The translations under genes were made by a program, and so were the position numbers. Source: Camellia lanceoleosa (lineage: Eukaryota > Streptophyta > Magnoliopsida > Ericales > Theaceae). Taken from it: 64,000 nucleotides of DNA. Of this stretch, positions 33,179 to 43,920 are shown piece after piece; positions within the stretch are counted from its first letter, which is position 1, and each line of letters opens with the position of its first letter. The notes beneath the pieces were generated by a model. It did not search any database. It had not been told where the DNA came from and worked only from the letters and a program-made list of their open reading frames with translations. The DNA lies in the NCBI GenBank assembly GCA_025200525.1, contig CM045758.1, positions 8,552,580 through 8,616,579 of the forward strand. Direction: 5' to 3'.

Positions 33179-33788
33179 TGTTGGCTTATTTTTCCTACGA
33201 AGGAAAATATTATAAATGCAAGCGTGCTAGTAAAAATTGAAAAATCTTTACAGATTAAATTCAAGCCAATTATCAAGCGATTGTGTTGACATTTCTTTTG
33301 CCTCAACAAAGAGGACTTCAAAATTGCCAAAGTGTAGAGAAAAGAAAAATTAAAGAAGAAAGGGAGATAGAGAAAGACGATTGAGTGAACAATCAAAGTA
33401 ATAATTACTTACCTCTACTCCTATGCTTCGAAATGAAAGTGCTGAAAATAAATGCTTCGAAATATAAATCTATGTTAAACTACTCCTAAGATAAGGAAAA
33501 TGACAAGAAATATTGAAATCAATTGTCTTTGATTTAAGTTCTGGATATATTACAATATAGCCATTAATGGCTATTTATAAAGGAAAAAATACAGCAATAA
33601 CTACTTAGTAACTACCAATTTCTTCCATCTTCATTCTTGTCTTGTCATGTGTCCTTCCACTCATCCACTTTGTCCTTCATATTCTCCAATCATCTCTATA
33701 ACTTCTTTTAACTTCCAAATGAATAAGAGGATGCCACGTGTCCTGCAATTATATAAATAATAAAAATTGCAGATTTATGGTGCTAACA
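33179..33788 (-). mobile_element. 3' LTR of the composite element (outer)
   Basis: It reads TGTTGGCTTATTT to GGTGCTAACA in plus orientation. The minus-strand TATA box CTTTATAAATAG is at 33571-33582. Compared with the other outer LTR it has a few per cent substitutions and lacks one copy of a 24-base duplication (GAAAGTGC...TTCGAAAT) present there. The polypurine tract abuts it at 33789. Confidence 0.9.
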
Positions 33789-33801
33789 TTACCCCCCGCG
33801 G
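33789..33801 (-). other. Polypurine tract of the composite element
   Basis: The minus strand reads CCGCGGGGGGTAA directly before the LTR start. An equivalent GCGGGGGGTAA lies next to the internal LTR at 36197-36208. It primes plus-strand DNA synthesis and fixes the minus orientation. Confidence 0.75.
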
Positions 33802-34093
33802 CCCTTAAAAATGATATTTATGTGAAAAATTGAAGGGTCGAACCAAGCACATAACAAATCTAAGTAACAAAGTGCTTCGAATGATATAATAACACCAATA
33901 AGGTGCTTCAAATGAGTATGAAATTATAACTAGATGACCAATAACAAGCTTCGAAGGTGGTATAAAAAACCAAATTCATCGTTCGAAGGTCTTGCGGCAC
34001 AGTTTTGAAGGAACAACATCACCCCTCGAAGGTTTGAAGCATTGATATAGGATGATGATACTTACAATGAAGTTTCAAGGTTAGGCTTGACGC

Positions 34094-34470
34094 TTCAAAT
34101 GTTTCTTCGAAGCTTTATACCGTTTCGAAGGTGAAGTAATCAACCTTTGAAACAACTCTTGATGCTTCGAATGTATCTTCAAAGCTTTATACAGTTTCGA
34201 AGGTGAAGTAATCAACCTTCGAAACAACTCTTGATGCTTCGAATGTATCTTCAAAGCTTTATATAGTTTCGAAGGTGAAGTAATCAACCTTCGAAATAAC
34301 TCTTGATGCTTCGAATGTATCTTCAAAGCTTTATATAGTTTCGAAGGTGAAGTAATCAACCTTCGAAACAATTCTTGATGCTTCGAATATATCTGCAAAG
34401 CTTTGTACAGCTTCGAAGGCGAAGTAATCAACCTTCGAAACAACTCTTGATTCTTCGAATGTATCTTCGA
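34094..34470 (-). repeat. Five-fold 72-bp tandem repeat, in frame
   Basis: The word GTTTCGAAGGTGAAGTAATC or its close variant recurs every 72 bases from 34122. Because 72 is a multiple of three, a 135-codon minus-strand frame (34488-34081) remains open and encodes a 24-residue repeat (SKHQELFRRLITSPSKLYKA). The protein resembles nothing I know. The array lies downstream of the 285-codon ORF and may be its eroded continuation or only a spacer repeat. Confidence 0.7.
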
Positions 34471-34539
34471 TGCTTTGACTGTGTACATACAAACAATTGG
34501 CCATCAATTTGAAAAGATAAGCCATTCTTAACCACTTAT

Positions 34540-35397
34540 TTAAATGCATAGGCTTTTTCTAGCCAAATTCATGCATTTTAAATGGTCATCCCTTGTTCTT
34601 AGTGCTTTGAACTCATAAGAACAATTTGTTAATTTTATTAGCCACATCATTAGAATTATATTTTGATGTGAACCACAAATCCAAAAAGAATTTTGAACAC
34701 CAAAAGTCATGGTATAGTGTGACCATGAAAATTCAAGTTTTTTGACATTGTCAAAAATTTTAAATTCATAAACAGTGGCTTGTTCATCATTCTTGACCAT
34801 GTTTGTTTTAAAAACAAAACTTTCGTCGAAATGATTTTCATAATTATTTAGTAAAGTGGGTTGTTTTTCCAAGTTAGCCATTAATGGCTTATGAAAATCA
34901 CCCATAAATATGTTATTTTCATGACTTGACTCTCTAAAATTTGGTTCTTGGACCCCCCGAGTCATACATGGAACATCATTTTTAGCCAAATTTGGCTCAA
35001 GAACATGCTCTTTCATTGTGTTAATTTTATAACTTGGCTCTTTAAAAACGGACTCTTGAACCCCCCGAGCCATTGATGAAATCAACTCTTTGCTTTTGCT
35101 ATTTTCAACCATGGAAAAATTCTGAAAAAATTCACCAATTCCGGCCACTAAAGCCTCAGTTAAAGACTTGGTAGTGAGAGTTGATAATTCATCATTCCAT
35201 TGGCGAATTTCCATATCAAGTTGATGAATTTCTCTAATTAAATTGTGTCTTTTTTCTTCCACCAAATAATATTGTAATGGATGAAAGTTTATTTCATCAA
35301 GAAAATGGATCTCTTCTTGAAGATCCAAAATTTTTCTTTCACGCCAATATATTTCGAATTGACAAGTTCGAATGGCGAAATCCAAATTGTTTATCAT
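34540..35397 (-). CDS. Unknown 285-aa protein in gag position after a primer site
   Basis: It starts 16 bases after the second primer site, where gag is expected, but I see no gag core, knuckle or protease. The N-terminal 100 residues are charged and heptad-like (RERKILDLQEEIHFLDEI, LIREIHQLDMEIRQWNDEL), suggesting a coiled coil. The middle holds two copies of M[AT]RGVQE followed by S/PxF[KR]E, about 33 residues apart, and the C-terminal part has aromatic and Cys residues (SFWICGSHQN). The frame is fully open for 858 bases in AT-rich DNA, so it was probably under selection recently. It could be a structural substitute for gag or a captured host fragment; function is unknown. Confidence 0.5.
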   Translation of the reverse strand: MINNLDFAIRTCQFEIYWRERKILDLQEEIHFLDEINFHPLQYYLVEEKRHNLIREIHQLDMEIRQWNDELSTLTTKSLTEALVAGIGEFFQNFSMVENSKSKELISSMARGVQESVFKEPSYKINTMKEHVLEPNLAKNDVPCMTRGVQEPNFRESSHENNIFMGDFHKPLMANLEKQPTLLNNYENHFDESFVFKTNMVKNDEQATVYEFKIFDNVKKLEFSWSHYTMTFGVQNSFWICGSHQNIILMMWLIKLTNCSYEFKALRTRDDHLKCMNLARKSLCI

Positions 35398-35412
35398 TTC
35401 TTACACTTGGCT

Positions 35413-35430
35413 GTCCCACTAGGCATGCCA
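35413..35430 (-). other. Second primer binding site of the composite element
   Basis: On the minus strand it reads TGGCATGCCTAGTGGGAC, four bases from the internal LTR. The site next to the outer LTR (43916-43899) is TGGCACGCCCGGTGGGAC. The two differ at three of 18 positions, as expected for family members using the same tRNA. I could not assign the tRNA. Confidence 0.7.
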
Positions 35431-35434
35431 AAAA

Positions 35435-36196
35435 TGTTGGCTTTTTGGCTGTTCGAAGGTTATTTTTGTAAATGCGAGCGTGCCAGCAAGGATCAATCAG
35501 TCCTTACAAAAATTATAATTGCCAACCAATTATCAAACGATTGTGTTTTAGTTCTTTCAGCCTCAATGAAGATGACTTTTACTGGTGGCTTGACTTAGGA
35601 GAAATTAAGAGGAATAACAGTTAATATGAAGAACAATGGAAGTATTTCATTAAAATGAACACTTACAATGATCAGAACTCAGCCTCGAAGAGATTTACAG
35701 TGACGATCTACTTGAAACTACTCATATAAAATCGAAGTGCAGAACAAGTATTTAAAGTACAAGAAAGGTAAAGACTAGAAATGTAAAAAACTGGAAAATA
35801 AAATATGTAGAGTAAGACTGGTTTGTATGATCTGAGTCTGGGGGTTTTTCTGGGGACTTCCTTGCTATTTATACTCCTCAAGGATGACCATCGAATTACA
35901 CTTCAAACCGTTGAACCGCTCCTCCATGATTGTTGATCATGCTGCCTTAGAAGTAGTTCCACTACGCCTTTTCTTGCAGTTGAACTTCCTTCTTGTATTT
36001 GAATTTGAATATGAGCAACCGTTGAACATGTCATCTTGTATTTCTTTAATGATCCTGTGCTACTCAGATCAAGTGAGAACCAATTTTTACTGCCACGTGT
36101 ACGATCAATATCGAAGACTTGAGTAGTCTCCCCACACTACCCTTGCTTTGCCACGTGTCGAACTGTAATTGGCTTTTACAAAATATGTAGCCAACA
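35435..36196 (-). mobile_element. Internal, diverged LTR of the composite element
   Basis: It has the same TGTTGGC...AGCCAACA ends as the outer LTRs and shares the first 150 or so bases (GCGAGCGTGCCAGCAAGGAT, TTATCAAACGATTGTG), but the rest is mostly different and it is about 762 bp long. A minus-strand TATA box GTATAAATAGC is at 35864-35874. It has a polypurine tract on its right and a primer site on its left, so it serves as 3' LTR to the unit on the right and as 5' LTR to the unit on the left. Confidence 0.8.
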
Positions 36197-36208
36197 TTAC
36201 CCCCCGCA
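36197..36208 (-). other. Polypurine tract next to the internal LTR
   Basis: The minus strand reads GTGCGGGGGGTAA into the LTR start TGTTGGCTAC. It matches the tract at the outer 3' LTR. Confidence 0.7.
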
Positions 36209-36952
36209 CTAATATACCCAATACTTGGTGATATTAGTGGATCACAGGTTTTCCCGCGCTTTTGAAATGTGCATAGAGTCTATCTTCTGGAAACACAACC
36301 GTCATCTCTTTGGTGATAATCTGCATTAACTTTTTTCAATTTGTTGAACGTCCCAATACCTTAGCATTCGAACAGACTATGGCTGAATCAATTTCCCTTT
36401 CTATTGATCAAGCACACGAAAAGCCATTAAGTAATGCTGTTTCCCCTCGAAAGAACCTCCACGCATTCATTAGCCACCTTTACGCACCTTTCTATATTCA
36501 GGTCATGGAAGCCTTTGCAAATTACCAACCTTTGGACTACGAACACATTGTCCCTAATCCTTCGATTCAACAAGTCACAGACACAGATACAAGAAGTTCT
36601 TCCTCTGACTCCCCTTTGTACCTTGAACGAACTGCTCTCAAACCTTTGATTTGGCAAGTTGCAAGTATGGACTTAGGAAACTCTTCTTCACAAAATTCTG
36701 CATGGGATGAAACTATAACTTCTTCGTCTTCTGGGGGTTCTGGCTGGACAAGCTGGTCAACTCCTGAGACTTATGATTTGAGGGAACGAATCAACCATCA
36801 TTTTGTAGAGTTTACTGACCCTTTGGAGTTTCCTCCCTATGCTCGAAGTTCAGTAGTCTACCCTTACGTACCCATTGACCTTCGACGTAGTTTGGAGGAA
36901 AATCTTCTTGTGGCATGGTACACATCCTCCATGCCTACCAGGACAGTGTTTG

Positions 36953-38782
36953 TGTAAGGACCCACATTTATGGCTTAGTCATGATCATGTGCATTCGTAT
37001 GTTTTTGTCTTGTTAAGTTAACATGTATGAATCTTGCCTTGTTTTGTATGTATATGATTTGCCTAAGTGTGTATGTATGCTTTGTTCCTCCCTTGCTGTG
37101 TCAAGCCTAAGTTATGTTAAGCCTAGATCATTTCCAGGCCGAGGTCATTCTAAGCCTAGAACTACTTTGCCCGACCTCCACCTTTGTCCTGGCATATTGG
37201 CCGAGATGATTATCATCTGGGCCGAGGTGTGTATCGCCGAGGCCGAGATGTGTATTATCTAGGCCGAGATGTCATCTTTGTACCGAGGTGATCTTGTCCT
37301 GGAGTGGTACGACCTAGACCGAGGTGTGGCACATCTAGGCCGAGATGTGGCACAGCTTAGTCAAGTGTTGTCCTCCTAGCCGAGATCATTGTTACCTTAG
37401 TTGCCGAAGTCTTGCCCTTAAGCGGGGTGTGTCCTTAGCGAGGTCATTGTCCTTTGTTTGCCGATGTCTTGTCCTTGGCGATGTCATTCTGGCCGAGTGT
37501 TTCTTTGTGTAGCTTGTTAGATACGCTTTGTCGAACCTTGTCTTATCAATCGATCACCTTTTGAGGAGAACCAACCATTCTTGCCACGTGTCCGGTGAGT
37601 GTTATATCAGCCAGCAGAGAGAGAGAAATGCATCATTTGTTATGTTTATGTTTTGGAGAGTAGAGAGAGTAGCTCTAAGGGAGGGAGAGGCGTTTTAGAG
37701 AGAGAGTGGACTTCCAAGCTTGATTCCTTGAGATCCAACCGTTAGATCTGTGTTCTAAGGACTTGGACCTTTGCCTTGATCCCGACGTCCCAAGGACTAG
37801 GTGAGTGGTATTCTTAATAAAGTTATGTTCTAAAGATTTGTTAAAGCTTTGCTTGTTTTAGAAAAGTATTTGTTAAGCATGAATGATTGATCCCTGTTTT
37901 GTATACGTTATGCCAAGAATGCTTTGTACAAGTTATGTTATGTATGTTTTGTTAAGATCTCGACTACCGACGGTCTATGAACGGGTAGATATGTCTTGTT
38001 ACTATCGACGGTCTATGAACGGATAGTCCCCACTGACGGTCTAGGAACGAGTGGATTTGCCATCGACGGTCTGGGAACGGATGGATATGTTCTGTTTGGA
38101 GGGTGACGACCCCAAGTATGTGTTTTGATTTAAGTCATGCCAAGTACATGTTTTGTATAAGTTTTGCCGATGTACATGATTTGAACATGATATGATATGC
38201 ATGTATGATTTGAAGGATCTCCCCCACCGACGGTCTTTGAACGGGTGGATATGTTTTGATACAAGTTATGTTATATGTATTGTTTTGATAAGAATCTCGG
38301 CAATCATTTATGTAAACCCCTTTATTACTTGTACCATTCATTGAGTTTCCAGACTCACCCTCTCTATATATATATGTAGGTTCCAAGCAAGAAGTCGGCT
38401 ACGCCGAGAGGTGTGTTTTGTGCCGATGTTTTGTATGCATGTTAGGTCGGCATTGAGGATGTCGGCAACCTTGAAGATTATGTTTTGACCTTGTAATTCA
38501 TGTATTTGATTATGTCGGCTGAGAAGCCTTTTGTTAAGATGTATTGTATGTATTTGGTTTATGTTGTAATCAAGTTGTAAGACTTTAATTAAAGATGTAT
38601 GCCATTCCATTGAATCTATGCACAGCTCTTATGGACTATTTAGATGAAAATATTGCTTCCGCACATGTTAGCCCCATATGTATACTCTGATTGTGTGTGA
38701 TCTTTTGTAAGAGGCCTTTGGTAATCTCGGATTACTGGCCATCATGGCACCAAACTACTAGGGGCGGTTTGGGGTCGTGACA
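36953..38782 (+). mobile_element. Solo LTR, Tekay-related (LTR C), with target duplication GTTTG
   Basis: It starts TGTAAGGACCC, ends GGGGTCGTGACA, is 1830 bp and is flanked by GTTTG (36948-36952, 38783-38787). No internal sequence remains. It shares the GCCGAGATGATTATCATCTG block and the terminal 100 bases with LTR B. It contains five hairpins (37964-38248) and the motif GACTCACCCTCTCTATATAT (38353-38372). It interrupts the opposite-strand ORF of the composite element, so it is younger than that element. Confidence 0.9.
37964..38248 (+). repeat. Five hairpins with constant 15-base loop and co-varying stems (LTR C)
   Basis: Loop consensus is GACGGTCTATGAACG, with changes at two or three central bases. 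Left and right arms are: CTACC/GGTAG (37964-37968, 37984-37988), ACTATC/GATAGT (38001-38006, 38022-38027), CCACT/AGTGG (38030-38034, 38050-38054), CCATC/GATGG (38060-38064, 38080-38084) and CCACC/GGTGG (38224-38228, 38244-38248). Every stem is fully complementary, all five are different, and the loop is exactly 15 bases in each. Changes fall at stem positions 2, 4 and 5 and are always matched on the other arm. Confidence 0.85.
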
Positions 38783-39662
38783 GTTTGCTGCCCAACGTTC
38801 AGAAGAAGTTCAAGGGTACCATTCATCCTTCTTAGCCAAAAAGGCGAAGATTTGCTCTTCTGACTGGCTTGACTATATTAATGCCTTTGTTCCTTCCAGT
38901 CCTGTGTCATCTTCCATAATAGAAGCATCCACACCTTCTTCTTCACCCTCTGAAACAAAAACATCTGCTCCTTCTTCTTCACCTTCTGAAGCAGAACAAT
39001 CTGCCCCTTCTTCATCAACCCTTTCCTGGACAGAAAAACTGAGGCTTGCCCTCCCCATGAACGAAATCATTACACCTTACAAACCTCCATCAATCCCTAC
39101 TCCCGTTGAGCGGAAAGAGGCTCAACTTCTGCTTGCAGCTTTCTCTCACTTGCCCTTCAATGTTCTTGAAGACGACGTTCCTTTCAAGAACTTTCGATGG
39201 GGTTGTGACATTTTGACTAGGGGTCATATTCTTAACCCCATTGCCCAAGCAGAACTTCATATGTTCCTTGACCAACTCCCAGTGCTTCTCTACTGGTATC
39301 GAAATTCCAAGGTTACTACACAATCTTTGGACCAACTTTCGTCTCTTCGAATTCAAGCCCAAACGAAGCAGAGAATTTTATCGAAGACTTCGATGATTTC
39401 AAGAATAAAAAGCCGAACCTATTGGGATGATTTGGTCCTAGATGAAGTGGAACAACGATTGAGAGAAGAAGCATTCGAAATAAAGGCTGAAGAGCTCTAC
39501 TATGAAGTGAGAGCACACCAACTTATGCAGCCAACATTAGAAGAAATAGAAGACATAATAAAGGCAGAACAGAAATTTATTGATCACTGTTGGATCAAAT
39601 TTCATGATCTTGTCATTTATTCTATTCCTTACTGTTATGAGCTTGAATTCGTACCCAGATAG

Positions 39663-40644
39663 GGTCATTTGATGTAATTGCTTTGGCCTCAAATATAAAT
39701 AGAATTCCCCATTTGGCATTGTTTGACCTTTTTTCCATTTGCCTTTAAGAGCCAATTTAGAGCTTCGAACTGAATAAACTCATTCTTTGAATCTGGACTC
39801 AATTGTTTTTAATGAAACACTAAAAGGAACCAATAAGTCTTTTTCCAATTTATGGAGTAAAGTTGACAATTCTGGCTGACATCATCTAGAATTAGTGCTT
39901 CGAATACAACCTTATCCCTCGAATACAGACCCAATCAATTTCCAATAAGGATGTTGGGATGAATCCTCCAATTTATGGATTATGATCGTCAACTTTTGTT
40001 AATTCTTGTTCAGAATTGATGCTTCGAATTTAACAATCCTTTCCCCTAAAGCCTGTTTTAATCATAACCAAAATATAGTCATGGTTAATACTGACTAGTC
40101 TTGCAACAGTCCATACTTTCAACAATATGGAAATTGCCCTTGGGGTATACTGTTTTAACCAAACCAATCAATTCTTTGTATATATACAAACCAACTATTG
40201 GTTTAGATGTTTCGAACAGTAATTCTCATCCTTAAAGAATTCTAAATTTTGCTTTGAAGGCCATTATTTTCATTAATAACCCTCAAACACCTTTGAAGTA
40301 GACCAATGCTCGAGCATTCTAGCATCTTTAAGCATGTAGTATGCTTCGAAGCCGGCTTATGTATTTCGAAGCCGTTGTTGTTTGATTTTTGGCACCAAAA
40401 TTTGGCTTCGAAGCCAAATACCCTACTTCGAAGCTAGTCTCAGTATCTGGGTTGTGTTCTTTCCCTCAAAAAATATCAATTTGAAGGAAACTCTTCGTAT
40501 TCGTACTTTTTAGTACTTAATATATTTTTCAGACACAAAGGCTTTTAAGACCCTCTTGTTTCGTGTTCTGAAATCACTTGCTTCTTTTAACACACAAACC
40601 CTACCGATCCTCTAGTAACCCTCTCTTTCTCCATGGATCCTTAC
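39663..40644. other. Non-coding spacer between the opposite-strand ORF and gag
   Basis: This stretch separates two genes that converge on it. It is AT-rich with many TTCGAA and CTTCGAAGC words (40340-40440) and no open frame of note. It would hold the 3' ends of both transcripts; no clear poly-A signal can be assigned. Confidence 0.5.
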
Positions 40645-43600
40645 TCATTGAAAGTGCCCGCTGGCGACAGCATCCTCTATGCTGCATTCTGGCACTTCGT
40701 TGCTACCTGATTCTTTTGAAGGATCTTTCTCAACTGGTCCTTCAGCCAGAAATGTTTGTTCAGCCATGAAGGCTTCGAACATTTCTTCCTCTGCCATTTC
40801 CTTCTTTTGGCTTTTGCCAATCTCTTCTTCCGTCTCGCTGTCACTTTCCATTAGAGCTTTCTCCAACCCTGCTAAGCTAGCCCTCTCTCTGGCCTTTAGT
40901 TCAGAATGAACCTTGGCCAATTGTTCTCTGCTGCCAACCAGTTTGTTCTGTGGACTTGGCTTTGGGGCATGGTCTGGCTTTGGATTCTTCTTTTCTTCTA
41001 TCTTTACTAGTGAAGAACTCGCTCCACTTTCTTTCAGATCTTCTTTGCATTGGGTGTACCTACGCTGAATTTTCCTCCTCTGTGACCTTGAAATAACTGG
41101 GACCATATCTGGTTCCTTTGTCTTTGGGTGTTTAAGCAATACCCAATTGTTCGGAGCCACCAATGGAGGTTTGACCATCCTATCTTGGTTTCCAACATCC
41201 TTTTGGGCAGGCACTTCCCTAGGTTTGTTCTGCATTACAAACCAATCTGGGACCCCAGGTACCCATGAACTTATTGACTCAGATGTTGAGCTGCTTTTTT
41301 CAACCTTCGAAGCCATTTTCGAAGCTGGCTGTGAAGGTAAGTGTTTGGCTCTGACTTCATGTTTCGAGCCTGATTCAGACCTTCGATCTGAGATAACCAC
41401 TTTTATCCCTCGTGAGGTGGGTCTAGGGGGCCAATCCCTGGCTTTGATCCCATGAAATGAGCCTCTCTCCAATCTTCTTTCAAAATGATGGCTCTCCATT
41501 CTATAATAGTTAGGTGGCCTAGATTCATGCAAGGGTCTCTTGCCTTTAACATGCATTCTGTCCACTGCAGGCTCAACCACTGATGGTCGTTGCCTATCAC
41601 TAGCCGGACACGGCCTTTGTTGTAAGCGTTGGTTGACTTAGGACGTCTCTGAACATCCCTGTAGTATTGCTTCCCATCAATTGGAAGCCCCTTCAACCAT
41701 TTATAACTTAATCTGCACCTGGGACACATCCTCTGCATTACAGCTGCTTCCAAGGAATCATCATCCAGTACTTCTTCATCAGAATGTTCCTTCTGACGTG
41801 AGAACCCTTGTCCAATGGCTGGTGGGTTTCCAGTGTCCTTCTTGGTAGTCGTTTGGTTGGCAATATGCATCTGCACATTGACCTCTTTCAACTGTTGTAG
41901 AGATAGATTCTGGAAGTTTGGTACAACCACATTAGTTGTGCTCTCTCAAACTTTTGGAAACGAGTTGCTGTCAATCCCCATGACCTTCTCTGTCTTGGCT
42001 GGAAATTTCAAACTCCCTTTCCGAATTTGCTCTTGGATCCTGTCTCGAAAAATAATGCAGTTTTTAGTCGAGTGAGACCAAGAGTTATGCCATTTACAAT
42101 ATACTTTCCCCTTAAGTTCATCTGGAGATGGCAGTTTTACTCCTTTAGGTAACTTAAGGAAGTTGGCCGCAAGCAAATGATAAAATATGTCATCTGCTTT
42201 TGTTAAATCGAAAGAGTATTTTTTATGAAAATCTTTCTTTTTAAACTGCTGGTCAATTGTTGTATCCTTATGAATCAATGCTTCACAGATTACAGGTTTT
42301 TTGCCCACAATCTCCGCTGCATCGATCTCATAATTAGGATATCTATAATATGTCTTATACGACGCATTATTTCGATCTTGTTCCTCCTCTAGTAATGCTT
42401 CGTATCTAGACACTTTATAGGTCAGTTCCACCAAATCTCTGAATTCAGTTGAGTCAAACTTCTTTCGAAGCCTGAACTCTAGGTCGTTTTGAGCCAATCT
42501 TACAAATTCTGATTCTGGCAGGATGACTCTACATTTATTTCGAGCCCTTTTAAATCTGGCGACAAACTGAGTACCCTTTTCTTCAGGCCTTTGACTCAAT
42601 CTAGCCAAGTCTGCCATAGAAACCTCTGGCTCCGATTGGAAGAACTGGGCATGAAATGCCTCTTCCATTTGTTGCCAATTTTGAATAGAGCTAGGTGTAA
42701 GGTTGACGTACCATACAAACGCTCCTCCAGTTAGAGAATTTGGAAATAATCTTAGTTTCATAAAGTCATGATTAGTAAATTCACCGCATTGAGCAGCAAA
42801 CCTAGCAATATGCTCTATTGTTGACTGATTTCCAGTCCCATAGAAAATGGTAAAGTCTGGTATCCTGAACCCCCTTGGGTATTCATGTACCCTATCCACC
42901 CATTCTGGGTATGGTTTTCTATATACAGGAGTCTGGAACCCCCCGAGCCATCGGTCCACACATCTCCCTAACAATATCAGTAATTTGGTCCCTAGGGACC
43001 ATATTTTGTGCCTGTTGAACCATTACTGGAGGGATAAACACAGGATTTGGTGGACAAACTTGTGCTTGCGGTCCTCTTGGTCCATAAGGTGGTATATTTG
43101 GGACTGGTTGCCCCTGTGGTGCGAGTTCTTTGTTGGGGTGTGGGTAACCCCTTTGAGCTTGTCTGCGAAAGGTCTGCATGAAAGTCTTTGGGGACAGTGT
43201 TGTGTCCCTTCCATTTACAAAGCCAACCTTCCAACCCCCGGGTATAAATTGAATAAGGGATTATTATACCCCTAGTGCGTGTATGGCTTCGAACATGGGA
43301 TTTGTAGCCATTCTTACGCCAGTTTCTTGTACTTGGCCAGATCCACCAACTTGTATGGTTTCATTGTTAAGTACCGAGGCATTTTGGCCTGCTATAGGCC
43401 TCGAAATGGGTTCGTACCAAGACTAAGGTGATGGTCTTTCATAGTTTTGATTACTAGTTTGACTATTAGAATGTCCATTAACTTGCATAGGCTGTTTGTC
43501 TCTAGCCAATCTTTGCTGAGGGACATTTAAAATTTCCTGTGTATGTCTTGTGTTTGTTGGTTGGTGGTTATTCATTCAATCCAAAAAGGATGTTGCCCAC

Positions 43601-43890
43601 CTTTCCATTGTGTTCATTAATTGTTGTCCCATAGCATCTACTAAGCCATCCCATGGATTGGTTGGCTGAATAGATGGAACAGTGGATAGTCCAATTCCTT
43701 GGCTTCGTCCAATATTATGAACATATGGTTCTTGTCCCGAAGTATTGGTCTGTTCGACCATAGGTTCGGATAACATGGGAGTTTCCACAGGATGTGTTAC
43801 CACATTATCCTCTGGATTAGGTATTTCTACCTCTCCTTCTACACCTTCTTCCAAGCGTTCATTTTCTCCTTGTCGTCTTCGTCTAGCCAT
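40645..43890 (-). pseudogene. Gag of the composite element, broken by several shifts and stops
   Basis: It begins with ATG at 43890 (MARRRRQGEN), shortly after the primer site. Blocks in order: acidic N-terminus (43890-43576), Pro/Gln-rich linker (43179-42919), gag core (42974-41946; DFTIFYGTGNQSTIEHIARF, LPESEFVRLAQNDL), a variant knuckle CKWHNSWSHSTKNC (C-x2-H-x4-H-x4-C), then a domain with CPRCRLSYKWLKGLP (41930-41403), and a charged Ser/Lys/Glu-rich tail (41580-40645). The knuckle and the C-P-R-C domain are typical of Tat/Ogre-like gags. Stops lie near 43577 and 43270, with frame changes near 42955 and around 41935 and 41500. It would coat the element RNA; no protease follows. Confidence 0.75.
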
Positions 43891-43898
43891 TTTAATTA

Positions 43899-43916
43899 GT
43901 CCCACCGGGCGTGCCA
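43899..43916 (-). other. Primer binding site at the outer 5' LTR
   Basis: The minus strand reads TGGCACGCCCGGTGGGAC four bases after the LTR end. The TGG start and conservation with the second site (35430-35413) support the call. The tRNA is not identified. Confidence 0.7.
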
Positions 43917-43920
43917 AAAA

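Larger units (their letters stand above)
36379..39662 (+). pseudogene. Opposite-strand ORF of the composite element, split by a solo LTR
   Basis: This frame runs against the element, from just inside the polypurine tract toward gag, the place where Tat-type elements carry extra antisense ORFs. Part one is 36379-36952 (start MAESIS); part two is 38788-39662. Removing the solo LTR and one GTTTG copy leaves a continuous frame of about 482 codons (574 + 875 bases), so it was intact when the solo LTR inserted. Part one has a Ser-rich stretch; part two has a repeated Ser-Pro-Ser-Glu linker, a hydrophobic segment and an acidic helical C-terminus (EEIEDIIKAEQKFIDHCW). I do not recognise a domain. An upstream promoter is not obvious. 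Confidence 0.6.
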
